Positions 44,513 to 54,480 of a DNA stretch of 64,000 nucleotides are shown here, piece after piece. The stretch is from Methanofollis liminatans DSM 4140 (GTDB taxonomy: Archaea; Halobacteriota; Methanomicrobia; Methanomicrobiales; Methanofollaceae). The position numbers were made by a program, and so were the translations under genes. Within the stretch, counting starts at the first letter, position 1. Each line of letters begins with the position of its first letter. The stretch is taken from NCBI RefSeq assembly GCF_000275865.1, contig NZ_CM001555.1, positions 618,827 to 682,826 of the forward strand, given 5' to 3'. The notes under the pieces are model-generated. The model was given only the letters and a program-made list of their open reading frames with translations, was not told where the DNA came from and ran no database searches.

Positions 44513-45633
44513 TCGGGCGCCTTCTTTTTTTCCTGAGGCGTGAAGACCACCCTCAGGTTTGGAAGGATGATATAAACGGTGAATGCGCCGCCCAGGCGGT
44601 GACGTTCGGGCTGGTACATACTCAGCCGCATGAACTGCCGTTTGAGTTCGTCCAGCTCCTCACATACGTCCGCTCCTTCCTTTGCCGTTCTCTTTTCAAG
44701 GGCTTGTGCGGCCGGGAGAATCTGGTTTTTGAGGATGTTCTGGCGCTCCCTGATGACGCCGGTCAGAAGGATCTGCGAATATTTCCCCTGCAGGTAGCGC
44801 ACGGTGAAGATCTGAGCCAGCAGAAGCGGGACCACCGGCAGGAAGATCTGGAGCAGGCTGATCCCTTCGAGGTCCATGAGTCGGTTGAAGGTCATCCCGG
44901 GCAGGAGCATGGCGGCGATGACCAGGGTACCGGCGATGGCGGTGCCGACACCGATGACGAGGAGGATCGTCACCGCCGATCTGATCCCGCCCCTGATCCC
45001 GGCGCTCACGTCATGGCGCAGGTCGATGACGCTCCTGAAAAAACCCGGTGAGTAGGGTTTCATCCGCCAGATTGCCGCATAAAATGCGATGATCGCAATG
45101 GACTGGACCGCCACCAGCAGGGCGACCCTGAGCCCGAACAGGCCGGTCGCCGCGCCTGCAAGGGCGATGACGATGTCGACCGAGTAGATCAGCCAGAACG
45201 CCGGGGCGAGGGGCTGGCTGTTGATGAAGAAGAGGTTCCAGAATACTTCGGCGATACCGCTGGTGTTGGAGGTGACGGTCCCCTTTAGAGCTCCGATCTC
45301 CTTCAACTTCCGGGTGTAGGCCAGAATCTCCTCCCTATTCGGGAGCGGCGATCCGCCTCCACCGGACGGGATGAACATCACGAACGGGTTGACCATGTAG
45401 AGGAGGAAACTCGCGACGATCCAGAAGAGGAAAAAATCCGGGAGGATGAGGGCGGGGATGACGATCGCCATAGCCGCACCTGTGAGGACGACGCGCTCGA
45501 CCATCCCTGTTTTCAGGCTTTCTCTGAGTGTATTTTCATATGTTTCAGTCTGCCCGAGCGCCTCTGTGATCATGGTGCAGAACGATCGCACCTCGCCGGT
45601 GCAGCCTGCTTGCATGCCTGAAAAGAGGCGCAT
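44506..45633 (-). CDS. Polytopic membrane protein of unknown function
   Basis: A protein of up to 375 residues. It has paired hydrophobic segments (about 50-90, 150-200, 220-270) with soluble loops in between, as in type II/IV secretion or archaellum platform proteins (TadC/FlaJ). I see no diagnostic motif. A C-terminal helical domain (ILKNQILPAAQALEKRTAKEG) follows. Starts at 45615 or 45573 are equally possible. Confidence 0.6.
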   Translation of the reverse strand: MRLFSGMQAGCTGEVRSFCTMITEALGQTETYENTLRESLKTGMVERVVLTGAAMAIVIPALILPDFFLFWIVASFLLYMVNPFVMFIPSGGGGSPLPNREEILAYTRKLKEIGALKGTVTSNTSGIAEVFWNLFFINSQPLAPAFWLIYSVDIVIALAGAATGLFGLRVALLVAVQSIAIIAFYAAIWRMKPYSPGFFRSVIDLRHDVSAGIRGGIRSAVTILLVIGVGTAIAGTLVIAAMLLPGMTFNRLMDLEGISLLQIFLPVVPLLLAQIFTVRYLQGKYSQILLTGVIRERQNILKNQILPAAQALEKRTAKEGADVCEELDELKRQFMRLSMYQPERHRLGGAFTVYIILPNLRVVFTPQEKKKAPDQ

Positions 45634-45663
45634 GTTTCCGGATAAGTGTTTCTATCCGCCTTT

Positions 45664-46116
45664 TCACTCATCTGGAGAGAAAGAGAGTGCCGCCGAGTTC
45701 ATGCAGTAGCGCATCCCGGTCGGCGGGGGGCCGTCGTTGAAGACATGGCCGAGATGGGCATCGCACCGGGCGCAGAGCACCTCGGTTCTGATCATGCCAG
45801 ATCCCCTGTCGGTCCGCGTCCTGATATTGAGGCCTGAGACCGGCGACGTGAAACTGGGCCAGCCGGTGCCTGAGTCGAATTTGTCCCGCGATGAGAAGAG
45901 GTCGGTCCCGCAGCAGACGCAGCGGTAGATCCCTGCCTCGTGACAATCGTGGTATTTTCCGGTGAACGGCGGCTCGGTCCCGGCCTGCCGTGCCACCCTG
46001 AATGCTTCGGGCGAGAGGCGCTTTCTCCACTCTTCGTCGCTTTTGCGGCAGGGCTCGACCTCGATCGTCTCGCCGGTGCCGGCGACGAAGATCCTGATCT
46101 GCTCACCATGGTTCAT
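45664..46116 (-). CDS. msrB: Peptide methionine (R)-S-oxide reductase
   Basis: A 150-residue repair enzyme. Zinc cysteines CVCC and CARC, substrate motif SGTGWPSF, and catalytic Cys in [11 protein letters not shown] at the C-terminus. The start at 46116 has GGAGGGGGA upstream. It repairs oxidised methionine, using thioredoxin. Confidence 0.95.
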   Translation of the reverse strand: MNHGEQIRIFVAGTGETIEVEPCRKSDEEWRKRLSPEAFRVARQAGTEPPFTGKYHDCHEAGIYRCVCCGTDLFSSRDKFDSGTGWPSFTSPVSGLNIRTRTDRGSGMIRTEVLCARCDAHLGHVFNDGPPPTGMRYCMNSAALSFSPDE

Positions 46117-46153
46117 GCGTCCCCCTCCGCGTTTTCGGGTATAAGCGTTTGCT

Positions 46154-46591
46154 TCACTCCCCGCCGTCCCTGCATATATCCACGAGGGTGATCGCAAAGG
46201 TCAGGTCTTTTCCTGCGAGGGGGTGGTTTGCGTCCACGGTGACCGTCTTCCTATCGGCCTTCAGCACGGTGACAAGGGTGGACGTCCCGCCCTTCAGGCT
46301 GATGCGTGCGGTCCCGCCGGGCACCGGCTCTTCCGGGAGTTTGAGATCCTTGCGCTTCAGCCTGAAGACGAGGTTCTTCCTGTGGGGGCCGTAGGCCTTC
46401 TCCGCGGGGAGGAAGACCGTCTTTGTCTCGCCCGGGGCCATGCCGACAAGCGCCTCTTCGAAGGCCGGGTTGATCTCCCCGGCTCCGAGGGTGATCTGCC
46501 GCGGCTCTTCTGGCCGGTCGAATATGGTGCCGTCCTCGAGGGTGCCGGTGTAGATGACCGCAACGGTGTCGCCTGTTCCTGCCCGATCCAT
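46154..46591 (-). CDS. FKBP-type peptidyl-prolyl isomerase (SlyD-like)
   Basis: A 145-residue isomerase. It shows [32 protein letters not shown], and KAYGPH, then the IF (insert-in-flap) chaperone domain with [19 protein letters not shown] returning to the FKBP core. There is no metal-binding histidine tail. Confidence 0.92.
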   Translation of the reverse strand: MDRAGTGDTVAVIYTGTLEDGTIFDRPEEPRQITLGAGEINPAFEEALVGMAPGETKTVFLPAEKAYGPHRKNLVFRLKRKDLKLPEEPVPGGTARISLKGGTSTLVTVLKADRKTVTVDANHPLAGKDLTFAITLVDICRDGGE

Positions 46592-46641
46592 GCAGACAGG
46601 ATGCGGCGGGGAGGAACATAAAAGGTTGGGAGAATGGGGTT

Positions 46642-46735
46642 TCAGGTGGAGAGCGCGGCCTTTTCTGCTGTCGGTGCCGCATCCCTCTCTTTTCCGGTGA
46701 GGGCCAGGATCGCCGGCATGATGACGATCGCGCCC
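46642..46735 (-). pseudogene. 3' remnant of a membrane transporter (MMPL/RND-like)
   Basis: On the minus strand a short frame reads AIVIMPAILALTGKERDAAP and ends ALST-stop. The hydrophobic PAILAL followed by a charged tail resembles the C-terminus of MMPL/RND family transporters. The frame continues upstream only as sequence antisense to the permease remnant, so the rest of the gene is missing. The family call is weak. Confidence 0.4.
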
Positions 46736-47043
46736 GCTCCCTCGGGATGAGCACGCCCCAGGCGATCACCAGCATCGTCCTGCCGCAGGCGATGCGGATC
46801 GCCCTGCCCGGATGGTCGAACGAGTACCCGATCCTGCTGACCGACTCGGCCGTCTGTTATGCGATCGGGGTGATGGAGATCCTGACGCGCGCCGACCAGA
46901 TCGTGGCGCTCACTGCCGAACCGATGACGATCTATCTTGTGGCGGCGGCGATCTTCATCCTCCTCAACTACGGCGGCGTGTGGATCTTTGCATGGATTGA
47001 AAAAAAGGTGAATATTCCGGGATTCGGAAAAGGAGCTCTGTAG
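46720..47043 (+). pseudogene. 5'-truncated amino acid ABC transporter permease
   Basis: The last 98 codons (from ATG at 46747) match the C-terminus of the intact permease at 49743-50420: LPQAMRIALPGWSNEYPILL versus LPQAVRIALPGWSNEYPTVL, and IPGFGKGAL versus IPGFGQGGL. Upstream ARSLGM also matches, and MTIA (46720 onward) matches in another frame, implying a 1-bp deletion. The first two-thirds of the gene are absent. It sits 4 bp before the ATPase gene. Confidence 0.8.
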
Positions 47044-47047
47044 GTAT

Positions 47048-47821
47048 ATGGAATCAGATGAATACATAGTGCGGGTCGAAGATATCCACAAGGCGTATGG
47101 CGACCGCGAGGTGCTCCGCGGCGTCTCTTTTTCTGTGCGCAAGGGCGAGACGAAGGTGTTCATCGGCCCCTCCGGAACCGGGAAGAGCACCCTCCTGCGG
47201 TGCATCAACCAGTTGACGGTCCCCGACCGGGGCCGCGTCTTCCTGCACGGTGAGGAGGTGACGAACTCCGGTTCCCGGATCAATTATTTCCGGCAGCGCA
47301 TGGGTATGGTCTTCCAGAACTTCTATCTCTTCGACCACCTGACGGCGGTGCGGAACGTTGAGGTCGCCCTGCTGAAGGTGAAGCGGATGGAGCCGAAGGC
47401 CGCCCGTGAAAAGGCGCTCTACGAGCTGCGGCAGGTCGGGATGGAGGACTGGGCCGACCATTACCCGGCCGAACTCTCCGGCGGTCAGGCGCAGCGGGTC
47501 TCGATAGCCCGTGCGCTTGCGATGGACCCTGACGTGATCCTCTTCGACGAACCGACCTCTGCACTCGACCCCGAACTGACGCGCGAGGTGCTCGAGGTGA
47601 TGAAGAAACTCTCGAACGAGGGGATGACAATGCTGGTGGTGACGCACGAGATGGGGTTCGCCCTTTCGGCGGCGAGCGAGGTCCTGTTCATGGAGCACGG
47701 GCTGATCGTGGAGAGGGGGCCCCCCTCGGAGATCCCGACGAGCCCGACCTTCGAGAGGACACGGAAATTCGTGGGAAGATTCACCGAATATAGCGGAGAT
47801 TCCGGAACAAAGAATGATTGA
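47048..47821 (+). CDS. Polar amino acid ABC transporter ATPase, copy A
   Basis: A 257-residue ATPase. Walker A GPSGTGKST (about 40-48), Q-loop VFQNFYLF, signature LSGGQAQR, Walker B VILFDEPTSALD, H-loop VTHEMG. It differs from copy B (50425-51159) by only three residues across the roughly 228 residues RVEDIHK to RKFVG, and has a different C-terminal tail (SGDSGTKND). It should energise the adjacent permease. The substrate family (GlnQ/HisP/ArtP) is polar amino acids. Confidence 0.95.
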   Translation: MESDEYIVRVEDIHKAYGDREVLRGVSFSVRKGETKVFIGPSGTGKSTLLRCINQLTVPDRGRVFLHGEEVTNSGSRINYFRQRMGMVFQNFYLFDHLTAVRNVEVALLKVKRMEPKAAREKALYELRQVGMEDWADHYPAELSGGQAQRVSIARALAMDPDVILFDEPTSALDPELTREVLEVMKKLSNEGMTMLVVTHEMGFALSAASEVLFMEHGLIVERGPPSEIPTSPTFERTRKFVGRFTEYSGDSGTKND

Positions 47822-48482
47822 GGCATCTTTTTTTACCGAAGTCCTCTTCCCGCCCCTGATCAAAGGCGGGGTCATCTCCCTGGAACTGATCGCTCTTGCC
47901 GCACCCTTTGGTCTGCTCATGGGTATTGCCATCGCCGTCGGGCGCACCTACGGCGGCAGACTGGTCTCCCAGGCCTGCAGGCTCTATGTCATATTCATAA
48001 AGGGCTGTCCGCTGCTTCTCCTCCTCTTTATCATCTACTTCGGTCTCCCCTCGCTTGGCATCGTCTTCACCCCTTTTGTCGCCGCCCTTATCGGTTTCAT
48101 CCTCTGCAACGGGGCGTATAACTCCGAATATATCCGGGGGGCCCTCCTCTCGATCAAGGAGGGGCAGATGATCGCCGCCTCGGCACTCGGCATGACCCGT
48201 GCCCAGGCGATCCGGCACATTATCCTCCCGCAAGCGCTCCGCCGGGCGATTCCCGGCATTTCAAACGAGTTCATCTACCTGATCAAGTACTCCTCCCTCG
48301 CCTACATGATCACGGTGATCGAGATCACCGGGGCGGGCAAGCTCGTTGCCGCGAAGTACTTCGCCTTCTTTGAGACCTTCACGGTCATCGGCCTCTTCTA
48401 CCTTGGCCTGGTTAGCATCGCCACCATCGCCCTCGGCTTCCTGGAGCGCAAACTCGCCATACCCGGACTCGTCTCGAAGTGA
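47814..48482 (+). CDS. Polar amino acid ABC transporter permease, copy A
   Basis: A 222-residue HisQ/GlnP-type permease with five transmembrane segments and the EAA-type cytoplasmic loop (IKEGQMIAASALGMTRAQAIRHIILPQA). The ATG overlaps the ATPase stop by 8 bp. Compared with copy B (51176-51832) it is clearly diverged (about 60% identical by eye). Confidence 0.94.
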   Translation: MIEASFFTEVLFPPLIKGGVISLELIALAAPFGLLMGIAIAVGRTYGGRLVSQACRLYVIFIKGCPLLLLLFIIYFGLPSLGIVFTPFVAALIGFILCNGAYNSEYIRGALLSIKEGQMIAASALGMTRAQAIRHIILPQALRRAIPGISNEFIYLIKYSSLAYMITVIEITGAGKLVAAKYFAFFETFTVIGLFYLGLVSIATIALGFLERKLAIPGLVSK

Positions 48483-48838
48483 GTCGCCCTGCACCCGCGG
48501 CGGCGGTGCCCCTCCTGCCGCAGGGCCGTATGCCCCTCGTTTCCGTAACCTGAATGGGGGCTCTGCTCGCCTCGGACACCATTTATCCGGGGCGGTTGAA
48601 GGTTTCATGCATGCCTGCACATGATCGTGAATAGACAATTTTTCCGATATCTGTGCCTTATTTTTGATGAAACCAGGCATTCTCTCTCAATTTCATCGAA
48701 TCTCATATTGAAACACGAGTATGATGAAGTAAGATAATTTGAAAAAAATATATCCTTATGTCGCTCTACGCTGGCATCAGCGCCCTCATGGTTTCAAGTC
48801 ATAAAAATTAAATTAACCTGATGCTTACTTACAGACGA
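48483..48838. other. Intergenic region with AT-rich promoter zone
   Basis: 356 bp with no supported gene. The first 100 bp are GC-rich, then 48620-48838 is strikingly AT-rich for this genome, with AAAAAAATATATCC (48743-48756) and ATAAAAATTAAATTAA (48801-48816) as TATA candidates for the binding-protein gene. A single GTTTCAATATGAGATTCGAT stretch on the minus strand near 48690-48710 looks superficially like a CRISPR repeat but occurs once. Confidence 0.6.
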
Positions 48839-49618
48839 ATGAATGCGAAAAGTGTTGGTGTTCTCCTTGGATGCATGATCGTGCTGGCCGTCGGCATCGC
48901 CGGCTGTACAGGCAACGATCAGGCCGATGTGACCGGAACGAAGGTCTACATCGTTGGTGTCGACGGCAACTACGCGCCCTATTCCTATATTGAGACCGAT
49001 GGAAGCGTCACCGGTTTCGATGTCGAGTCGGTGAAATGGATCGCGGAGAAGATGGGTTTTGAGGTGAAGATCCAGCCGATGGACTGGGACGCGATGATCC
49101 CGTCGCTCAACGCGAACAAGATCGATATGGTCTACTCGGGCATGACCATCACCCCTGAGCGGGCCGAGCAGGTCACCTTCTCGATTCCGTACCTGCGGAT
49201 CAACCAGAGCGTGGCCGTCCACAATGACTCTGCGATCACGATGGCAGACATCATGGCCGGAACCGTCGTCATCGGCGCCCAGAGAGGGACGACCGGCCAG
49301 ATCTGGGTCGAAGAGAACCTGATCGCGAACGGGACCATGCCGAAGGACAACTTAAAACTCTACGACAACTTCCCGCTGGTCATCACCGACCTCCAGAACA
49401 AGCGGATCGAGGCCTCCATCTATGACCGCCCGTCGCACCTTGCAGCGATCGAAGGAAAGCCCATCCACATCATCGGCGAGATCAATACCGGTGAGGAGTA
49501 CGGTGTTGCGATGCGCAAGGACGATGCCGAACTGCAGGAGAAGATAAACACCGGTCTTGACGAACTCATGAAGGACCCGTACTGGCAGGAGCTTCTCGAA
49601 AAGTACAACCTTGCATGA
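48839..49618 (+). CDS. Amino acid ABC transporter substrate-binding lipoprotein
   Basis: A 259-residue family 3 solute-binding protein. The signal peptide has lipobox LAVGIAGC (Cys at about 23). The ligand domain begins VYIVGVDGNYAPYSYI, with GFDVESVKWIAEKMGFEV, MVYSGMTITPERAE, and a C-terminal YWQELLEKYNLA. The ATG at 48839 starts the signal peptide; 48821 is an alternative. It is the only binding protein in the locus and presumably serves both permease/ATPase sets. Confidence 0.93.
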   Translation: MNAKSVGVLLGCMIVLAVGIAGCTGNDQADVTGTKVYIVGVDGNYAPYSYIETDGSVTGFDVESVKWIAEKMGFEVKIQPMDWDAMIPSLNANKIDMVYSGMTITPERAEQVTFSIPYLRINQSVAVHNDSAITMADIMAGTVVIGAQRGTTGQIWVEENLIANGTMPKDNLKLYDNFPLVITDLQNKRIEASIYDRPSHLAAIEGKPIHIIGEINTGEEYGVAMRKDDAELQEKINTGLDELMKDPYWQELLEKYNLA

Positions 49619-49742
49619 GCGCCCTGCCGTTCTGCCGGGCAAAAACCCAAACTATTTTTAAAATGTGTGAGCATTAAGATTATTTGCACCATCCCTGTCA
49701 GAGGGGAGGGCTGCATGGGCGTATTTGCATAGGATCTGAAAC

Positions 49743-50420
49743 ATGGAGATTACATCAATCCTGGTCGAATGGTTCCCTTACCTCTTCTCAGGTATCGTCG
49801 CCACCCTCGGTCTTGTCGCCGCCTCTCTCGGCCTTGGGCTTCTCTTCGGCCTTCCGATGGCCCTGGGTCAGATATACGGTTCAAAACCGGTCAGAAGTCT
49901 GATCGGTGTGTATGTCTGGTTTTTCCGCGGCCTTCCCGTGCTTGTCCTCCTGTTTCTCTTCTTCTTCGGCATCTTCCCCCAGCTCGGCATGGGCGACCTC
50001 CCTCCCTTTTTCGTCGCTGTCGTCGTGCTCGGCCTGAGGGGCGCCGCCTACCAGTCGCAGATCTTCAGGGGGGCGATCCTCTCGATCAGCGAGGGGCAGA
50101 TGACGGCGGCGCGCTCCCTGGGCATGACCCGGTTTCAGGCGATCAGGCATATCATCCTGCCCCAGGCGGTCAGGATCGCCCTGCCCGGCTGGTCGAACGA
50201 GTACCCGACGGTGCTGACCGACACGGCGATCTGCTATGCGATCGGGGTGGCCGAGATCCTGACCAGGACGACCCAGATCGTGGCGCAGACCTATGTGACC
50301 ATGCCGCTCTATCTGGCTGCAGCCTGTCTCTATATCGTCCTCAATTACGCAGGGATGAGGGCCCTGCACTATCTCGAACAGCGGATCAGCATCCCCGGGT
50401 TCGGGCAGGGAGGGCTGTAA
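49743..50420 (+). CDS. Polar amino acid ABC transporter permease (HisM-like), copy B
   Basis: A 225-residue permease. Five transmembrane segments with the EAA loop ISEGQMTAARSLGMTRFQAIRHIILPQA. It is the intact counterpart of the truncated copy at 46720-47043. It lies 4 bp before the ATPase. A 124-bp gap separates it from the binding protein and contains a TATA-like ACTATTTTTAAAATG (near 49652-49666), so it may have its own promoter. Confidence 0.94.
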   Translation: MEITSILVEWFPYLFSGIVATLGLVAASLGLGLLFGLPMALGQIYGSKPVRSLIGVYVWFFRGLPVLVLLFLFFFGIFPQLGMGDLPPFFVAVVVLGLRGAAYQSQIFRGAILSISEGQMTAARSLGMTRFQAIRHIILPQAVRIALPGWSNEYPTVLTDTAICYAIGVAEILTRTTQIVAQTYVTMPLYLAAACLYIVLNYAGMRALHYLEQRISIPGFGQGGL

Positions 50421-50424
50421 TACG

Positions 50425-51159
<735 letters not shown>

Positions 51160-51175
51160 CCGGTGATGGTGGACA

Positions 51176-51832
51176 ATGGATCAGGTCGCATTTATCATAC
51201 AGGTTCTTCTTCCGGCCCTTGCCGATGGGCTCGTGCTGACGCTGGCCCTGATCGCGGTCTCGGCCCCGTTCGGTTTTCTTCTCGGGGCTGGACTGGCGGT
51301 GGGGCGCACCTACGGCAGCCGCCCGCTCTCCTTTACGGCCCGGGCATTTGTCACCTTTGTCAAAGGCTGCCCCCTGCTTCTCCTGCTTTTCATCCTCTAC
51401 TTCGGTCTTCCAGCCGTCGGGGTCAGGTTCTCTCCCTTTGAGGCGGCGGCGATCGGTTTTATCTTCTGCAACGGGGCGTATAACTCCGAATATATCCGGG
51501 GCGCCCTCCTCTCTATCAAGGAGGGGCAGATGACCGCCGCCTTTGCCCTCGGCATGACCCGCAACCAGGGTATCAGGTACATCCTCCTGCCGCAGGCCCT
51601 CCGCCGTGCGATCCCCGGGATGACAAACGAGTTCATCTACCTGATCAAGTACTCCTCCCTCGCCTACATGATCACGGTCGTGGAGCTCACCGGGGCCGGA
51701 AAACTCGTAGCCACCAAATACTTCACCTTCACCGAGACCTTCATGGTGGTCGGTGCGGTCTATCTGGTGCTCGTCACCTTCACCACCGTCGCCGCAAACT
51801 ACCTGGAGAAGCGCTACGCCGTCCCGGTCTGA
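51176..51832 (+). CDS. Polar amino acid ABC transporter permease (HisQ-like), copy B
   Basis: A 218-residue five-segment permease. Shared islands with copy A: VGRTYG, KGCPLLLLLFI-YFGLP, CNGAYNSEYIRGALLSIKEGQM and YLIKYSSLAYMITV. It lies 16 bp after the ATPase and completes the operon. Confidence 0.93.
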   Translation: MDQVAFIIQVLLPALADGLVLTLALIAVSAPFGFLLGAGLAVGRTYGSRPLSFTARAFVTFVKGCPLLLLLFILYFGLPAVGVRFSPFEAAAIGFIFCNGAYNSEYIRGALLSIKEGQMTAAFALGMTRNQGIRYILLPQALRRAIPGMTNEFIYLIKYSSLAYMITVVELTGAGKLVATKYFTFTETFMVVGAVYLVLVTFTTVAANYLEKRYAVPV

Positions 51833-51873
51833 ACGCCGTCAGGTTTATCCCCGCGGCCCCCGCAGGTGAGGGC

Positions 51874-52119
51874 GTGAGAACGAGCCAGGCACTCCTTCTG
51901 CGCTACCGCCACGACCCGTCCTTCGAGTTCTCCCGGGTGCTGGTCACCTACGTGGACCGCGGCGCGCCGGGCGATCTCTCCTCGGTCGGCGGCGGGGAGA
52001 TCGTGCGGCTCGGACCGGGCTTTTTTGACGTCCTCAGGGAGGAGCGGGCGGTGACGGTGCCGTACCACCGGATAAGAAGGATCTCCTATGATGGTGTGGT
52101 GGTCTGGGAGAAGGAGTGA
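51874..52119 (+). CDS. DUF504/UPF0248 family protein
   Basis: An 81-residue basic protein with GTG start at 51874. It shows LRYRHDPSFEFSRVLVTYVDRGAPGD and VPYHRIRRISYDGVVVWEK. The family is widespread in archaea and is fused to PolX-like or poly(A) polymerase domains in some lineages; function is not established. Confidence 0.8.
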   Translation: MRTSQALLLRYRHDPSFEFSRVLVTYVDRGAPGDLSSVGGGEIVRLGPGFFDVLREERAVTVPYHRIRRISYDGVVVWEKE

Positions 52120-52291
52120 GATTCCTCCCTTCTCTGTCCCTCGCGTCGAAGGGTTGATCGATGCACCGTTGCCGGGGGTTACCTCTGTGAAAGGGCGAAG
52201 GATCTTCTGATGCCCCTGAACGGGGGACCGTCGATCTCGTTGCCAGGACATAGCGCAACGATTATTCCGAAAAACTGACGATCAATTCTTC

Positions 52292-53119
52292 ATGAAACCG
52301 ACGTCGCTTATTGCTCTCCTGGTTCTCGTGGCATGCTGCATCCTCGGTGCCGGGTGTGTGCAGTCTCCTGCCTCCGACAACGCCCACGTCGAGATGCTCT
52401 TACTCCTCAACACCATGCAGGGTGAGATCAACGGCGCCCTGACGGCGATCGATCGGTCTGCCGAAATGACCGCCGCAAACCTGAGTCTGACCGGTCTTGC
52501 CGGCCCTGATGTCGATGCCCTCCTCTCAGAGGCCCTCGAAGCCGACCCTTCGGTGATCACCGCCACGGTGATCGCCAGGAACGGGACGGTCACCGCGGTG
52601 CAGCCTTATATCGATGAACTCGCCGGCGCAGACCTCAGCGGCCAGGCGGTGGTGCAGGAGGTCTTCACCCGGGAGGCCCCGGTGATGTCGGATCTTTTCG
52701 CCCTCAGGCAGGGCGGGCATGCGGCGACGATCGAGCACCCGGTCTTCTCCTCAGACGGCGAGGTCATAGGGGCGGTGAGCCTTGCTTTCCAGCCAGATGT
52801 GCTCGTCAGGAGATATGCGGAGCCCGCGGTTGCCGGGACGCCGTACACGGTGATGGCCCTTCAGCCCGGCGGTCTGGTGCTGTATGACGCAGACCCCGGG
52901 GAGATCGGGAAAGAGACGCTCAACGATACCCTGTATGCCGACTTCCCTGAGGTGCTCGATGCCGCCCGCCAGTATGCAGAGAACCGTTCGGGCCATACGA
53001 CGTACTCGTTCTATGCCGCAGGTTCCGGGACGGTCGTGCGAAAAGAGGCGTACTGGACGACCGTCGGATTGCACCGCACAGAATGGCGTTTGTCCGTCAT
53101 CAGGGAGATCGGCGCCTGA
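52292..53119 (+). CDS. Cache-domain (PDC) sensor lipoprotein
   Basis: A 275-residue lipoprotein. The signal peptide has lipobox LGAGC (Cys near 22). A helical stretch is followed by a double Cache/PDC-like domain: SVITATVIARNGTVTAVQP and HPVFSSDGEVIGAVSLAF with the conserved F/G pattern, VLYDADPGEIGK, and a C-terminal WTTVGLHRTEWRLSVIREI. It has no cytoplasmic signalling domain, so it likely binds small ligands outside. The preceding 172 bp (52120-52291) hold no gene I can support. Confidence 0.82.
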   Translation: MKPTSLIALLVLVACCILGAGCVQSPASDNAHVEMLLLLNTMQGEINGALTAIDRSAEMTAANLSLTGLAGPDVDALLSEALEADPSVITATVIARNGTVTAVQPYIDELAGADLSGQAVVQEVFTREAPVMSDLFALRQGGHAATIEHPVFSSDGEVIGAVSLAFQPDVLVRRYAEPAVAGTPYTVMALQPGGLVLYDADPGEIGKETLNDTLYADFPEVLDAARQYAENRSGHTTYSFYAAGSGTVVRKEAYWTTVGLHRTEWRLSVIREIGA

Positions 53120-53163
53120 TCGACCGGCACCCTGATGAACCAGAGCGTTCAACCGATCGTGCG

Positions 53164-53784
53164 ATGCAGCAACCAGCCTGTTACAGCATTGTCGACCTCA
53201 TGGAAATGATGGCCGAGCGGATCGGTGAGGCCGCCCGCTCCCTGAACGGAGACGACGCCGCGGCATTCGTCGACGAACTCCTTGCAGCGCGGCGGGTCTA
53301 TGTCGCCGGGGCCGGGAGGTCGGGGCTTGTTGCACGGGCGTTTGCCATGCGCCTGCGGCATCTCGGGGTGGAGGCGTTTGTGGTCGGCGAGACGATCACC
53401 CCGGCGCTGCAAAAGGGCGATACTCTGGTCGCCTTCTCAGGCTCGGGCGAGACGAACTCGATCGTCGATTACTGCGAGATGGTGCGGGAGATCGGCGGGC
53501 GGATCTGCCTCATCACCGCCACGCCCACCTCGAGGATCGGGCAGATCGCGGATTGCACCGTGAACCTCGGTGATCACGCCCCACGGATCGGCGGGATGCC
53601 GGGCAGGTATGAGGTCCGTCAGCTCACCGGGCAGTACCGCTCTGTCTCCCCGGCCTTCGCCCCCTTCGGCACTCTCTTTGAGATGACCGCCCTCGTCTTC
53701 TCCGATGCCGTGCTCTCGGCCATGATGGAGTTGAAGCACTGCAGCCTGGAGGATATCAAGGGGAGGCTTCCTAATATCCAGTGA
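53164..53784 (+). CDS. hxlB: 6-phospho-3-hexuloisomerase
   Basis: A 206-residue SIS-domain isomerase. It shows VYVAGAGRSGLVARAFAMRLRHLGV, FSGSGETNSIVDYCEM, and a GTLFEM-related C-terminal helix. In methanogens it works with hexulose-6-phosphate synthase (often fused to Fae) to make or use ribulose-5-phosphate for ribose. No partner is adjacent. The start is uncertain; ATG 53200 or 53209 are shorter options. Confidence 0.88.
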   Translation: MQQPACYSIVDLMEMMAERIGEAARSLNGDDAAAFVDELLAARRVYVAGAGRSGLVARAFAMRLRHLGVEAFVVGETITPALQKGDTLVAFSGSGETNSIVDYCEMVREIGGRICLITATPTSRIGQIADCTVNLGDHAPRIGGMPGRYEVRQLTGQYRSVSPAFAPFGTLFEMTALVFSDAVLSAMMELKHCSLEDIKGRLPNIQ

Positions 53785-53883
53785 CGGTTTCCCCTTCCCT
53801 GGAGCCAGGCCCTCTCTCGATCCACGCCATCTCCGGCAACAAAAGGATATTTATCCTCCCGGGGTGGAAAATCTCTGATTGCT

Positions 53884-54204
53884 ATGACCGAAGAGAAGGG
53901 ACATTTCGAGAAAGGGCGCTGGGTACTTGAGCCAGAGCCGGTGGAAGAGGAGAGCGCACCCGGGGCAGAGGACCAGGCGCCTGAAGAGGAGCAGAGTGCG
54001 CCCCAGGTCGAGGACCTCGCCAGAGAAGCCTCGAAGTCCGTGAAAAAGGCGATCGACGACGTGGTCGTGCTCGGCAGGAACCTGTTCGGGACAAAGGAGG
54101 GCCGGGAGCATATCGAGAAGAAGGCTCGCGCCGCAGGTGCTGAACTGGAGCGGGCGATCAACGAGGTCGCCGAGGCAGCAAAAAAGACGATCAAAAACCG
54201 ATAA
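53884..54204 (+). CDS. Acidic hydrophilic protein, unknown function
   Basis: A 106-residue protein with no signal or membrane segment. Residues 18-50 are rich in Glu and Pro; 48-106 form an amphipathic helix with heptads (ASKSVKKAIDDVVVLGRNLF, EKKARAAGAELERAINEVAEAAKKTIKNR). It could be a coiled-coil scaffold. A T7 run follows at 54208. Confidence 0.6.
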   Translation: MTEEKGHFEKGRWVLEPEPVEEESAPGAEDQAPEEEQSAPQVEDLAREASKSVKKAIDDVVVLGRNLFGTKEGREHIEKKARAAGAELERAINEVAEAAKKTIKNR

Positions 54205-54207
54205 CTC

Positions 54208-54214
54208 TTTTTTT
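54208..54214 (+). terminator. T7 terminator
   Basis: Seven T, four bases after the stop of the acidic protein gene. Confidence 0.55.
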
Positions 54215-54293
54215 CGGCCGTTTGACCGGTTGCCCGGGCAGCGGCTGAGGCGATCCCGGGACTGCCGGGGGGAGATATGAGGGGACAGGCACA

Positions 54294-54475
54294 CCGCTCC
54301 AGCACGCCCCCCCATCATGTTCCATTCAACAGATGCTCCGCCCACCCCGTCCCTGCACATCCAGGGGCAATTCGCTCCCATGGGGTGCAACTCCCGTAGC
54401 GGTGTTATCTCCACCCCGAGAAAGTATCACATCTTCGCATCGAGAGCGTGAGGGTTCTGGAAAATCGAGCAGCCC
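54294..54475 (+). repeat. Dispersed repeat, right copy A
   Basis: The plus strand aligns with the reverse complement of 1-182, including CCGTCCCTGCACATCCAGGG, GGGGTGCAAC and GAGCGTGAGGGTT. The 776-bp stretch 54205-54980 carries only repeats and no gene I can support. Confidence 0.6.
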
Positions 54476-54480
54476 CTACC

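Noticed and set aside
46642-47283. A single 213-codon minus-strand gene spanning this interval
   Set aside because: Only its last 30 or so codons look natural; the rest is antisense to the ABC permease remnant and ATPase. It is better read as a remnant ending at a deletion scar.
48690-48715. A CRISPR-repeat-like GTTTCAAT... segment on the minus strand
   Set aside because: It occurs once, has no spacer periodicity, and no cas genes are near.
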